The notes under the pieces are model-generated. The model saw nothing but the letters and a program-made list of their open reading frames with translations, searched no databases and had not been told where the DNA came from. The translations under genes were made by a program, and so were the position numbers. Positions 5,501 to 5,944 of a stretch of 5,944 bases of DNA are shown here, piece after piece. How positions within the stretch are numbered: the first letter of the stretch is position 1; each line of letters begins with the position of its first letter. This stretch comes from Lichenicola sp964658455 (GTDB taxonomy: Bacteria; Pseudomonadota; Alphaproteobacteria; Acetobacterales; Acetobacteraceae). The DNA lies in NCBI GenBank assembly GCA_964658455.1, contig CAZZZA010000165.1:1-5944 (forward strand). Reading direction: 5' to 3'.

Positions 5501-5615
5501 GCAGGCTCTCCGGGGGACGTAGCGAATTACACTAATTTCTATCGTGCATTACGGGGTGCAGACTGGACCAGACTGTTGAATAATGCAAAGCACAGTCTGC
5601 TGAGGAGGCCGCCGC
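5501..5615. promoter_or_regulatory. divergent ssuD/ssuA control region
   Basis: This 115-bp region must hold the promoters for ssuD (minus) and ssuA (plus). It is visibly AT-richer than the genes. It contains the palindrome AATTA-CAC-TAATT (5525-5537), the inverted repeat TGCATTA (5545-5551)/TAATGCA (5581-5587), and GCAGACTG (5558-5565) with its inverted partner CAGTCTGC (5593-5600), plus a second direct CAGACTG at 5569-5575. Ribosome binding sites flank it: GGAGAG for ssuD and GAGGAGG (5602-5608) for ssuA, 7 bases from the ATG. No clean sigma-70 boxes stand out. In other bacteria ssu genes are activated by LysR-type regulators such as CysB and Cbl under sulfate limitation. Whether such a protein binds here is inference. 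Confidence 0.6.
5558..5600 (+). repeat. tandem CAGACTG repeats with an inverted third copy
   Basis: CAGACTG occurs at 5559-5565 and 5569-5575, offset exactly 10 bases, and its reverse complement CAGTCTG at 5593-5599. The outer pair extends to a perfect 8-bp inverted repeat, GCAGACTG/CAGTCTGC. The last copy ends one base before the ssuA ribosome binding site. One-turn spacing of direct copies suits side-by-side protein binding on DNA, and the inverted copy also allows RNA pairing. Confidence 0.6.
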
Positions 5616-5944
5616 ATGCTGACACGTCGTTCGATCCTGACCACCGCGCTGGTGGCGCCGGTCGCGGCCGCCGCATGGGTGCGGCCGGCCGCGGCCAGGG
5701 CGCGGCGCATCCGTCTCGGCTACCAGCGCTACGGCACGCTGATCCTGCTCAAGCACACCGGCATGCTGGAGAAGGCGCTCGCCGGCACCGATACCACGGT
5801 GGAATGGAGCGAGTTCGCCGCCGGGCCGCAGATGCTGCAGGCGATGGGGGCGGGGGCGATCGATTTCGGCATCACCGGCGACGCGCCGCCGATCTTCGCC
5901 CAGGCCGCCAGCCCGCGCGTGGTCTATGTCGGCCACGAGCCGCC
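5616..5944 (+). CDS. ssuA: SsuA, aliphatic sulfonate-binding periplasmic protein (5' part, cut by window edge)
   Basis: This is the periplasmic solute-binding protein that hands sulfonates to SsuC/SsuB. The first 109 residues are present. After the signal peptide, RRIRLGYQRYGTL matches the LRIGYQKG start of mature E. coli SsuA. The run W-x-EF-x-AGPQML (63-74) through TGD-x-PPIFAQAA (87-98) and VYVG-x-EPP is nearly identical to it, and these blocks mark the SsuA ligand-binding family. The signal peptide begins MLTRRSIL: Thr-Arg-Arg-x-Ile-Leu at residues 3-8 resembles a twin-arginine motif, followed by an Ala/Val-rich core and likely cleavage near residue 29. The start has an excellent site, GAGGAGG, 7 bases upstream. 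Transcription diverges from ssuD. The right edge cuts the gene, so downstream partners are unknown. Confidence 0.92.
   Translation, partial: MLTRRSILTTALVAPVAAAAWVRPAAARARRIRLGYQRYGTLILLKHTGMLEKALAGTDTTVEWSEFAAGPQMLQAMGAGAIDFGITGDAPPIFAQAASPRVVYVGHEP

Noticed and set aside
5545..5600. SAM-II riboswitch upstream of ssuA
   Set aside because: SAM-II is also an alphaproteobacterial H-type pseudoknot in sulfur-related leaders, and a TGCAAAGC stretch is reminiscent of it, but the other conserved SAM-II segments as I remember them are absent and the stem positions do not match.
5532..5936. Minus-strand frame opposite ssuA
   Set aside because: Antisense to a clear SsuA coding region, with His/Arg/Gly-rich composition, and it runs through the divergent control region.

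Overview
The window is uniformly GC-rich with strong G/C bias at third codon positions, and its genes use strong Shine-Dalgarno sites. This fits a high-GC alphaproteobacterium. A GC-poor hairpin at 1799-1822 resembles small repeats I remember from Acetobacteraceae genomes, but that family assignment is only a weak inference. There are seven genes or gene parts with assigned reading frames, plus one unidentified 3' gene end at the left edge. No RNA gene, insertion sequence or CRISPR array is visible.

Layout: (1) 1-114 is the 3' end of an unidentified plus-strand gene. (2) 176-1734 is ssuC-ssuB, the permease and ATPase of an aliphatic sulfonate ABC importer, overlapping by ATGA. (3) 1836-4252 carries three plus-strand genes unrelated to sulfonates: a purple-acid-phosphatase-like metallophosphoesterase, a ClpP-fold lipoprotein and a small lipoprotein with a possible Ig-like domain. 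(4) 4289-5500 on the minus strand is ssuD, the FMNH2-dependent alkanesulfonate monooxygenase. (5) 5616 to the right edge is the 5' part of ssuA, the periplasmic sulfonate-binding protein, transcribed divergently from ssuD.

The Ssu proteins form one pathway. SsuA captures sulfonates in the periplasm, SsuC and SsuB import them, and SsuD cleaves the C-S bond to release sulfite for assimilation. The reductase that supplies FMNH2 (SsuE) is not seen. Compared with the compact ssuEADCB operon of E. coli, the set is split: ssuCB lies about 2.5 kb away from the divergent ssuD/ssuA pair, with three other genes between.

The most unusual signals are non-coding. The 115-bp ssuD/ssuA intergenic region holds an AT-rich palindrome, two copies of CAGACTG one helical turn apart with a third inverted copy, and a second inverted repeat interleaved with the first, so that the RNA could form an H-type pseudoknot directly upstream of the ssuA ribosome binding site. 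The three inserted genes each have their Shine-Dalgarno sequence inside a self-complementary element. The ClpP-like lipoprotein keeps its Ser and His but appears to lack the usual catalytic Asp. I see no clearly new multi-gene system; the coding content is a rearranged sulfonate-utilisation locus with conserved-family neighbours.
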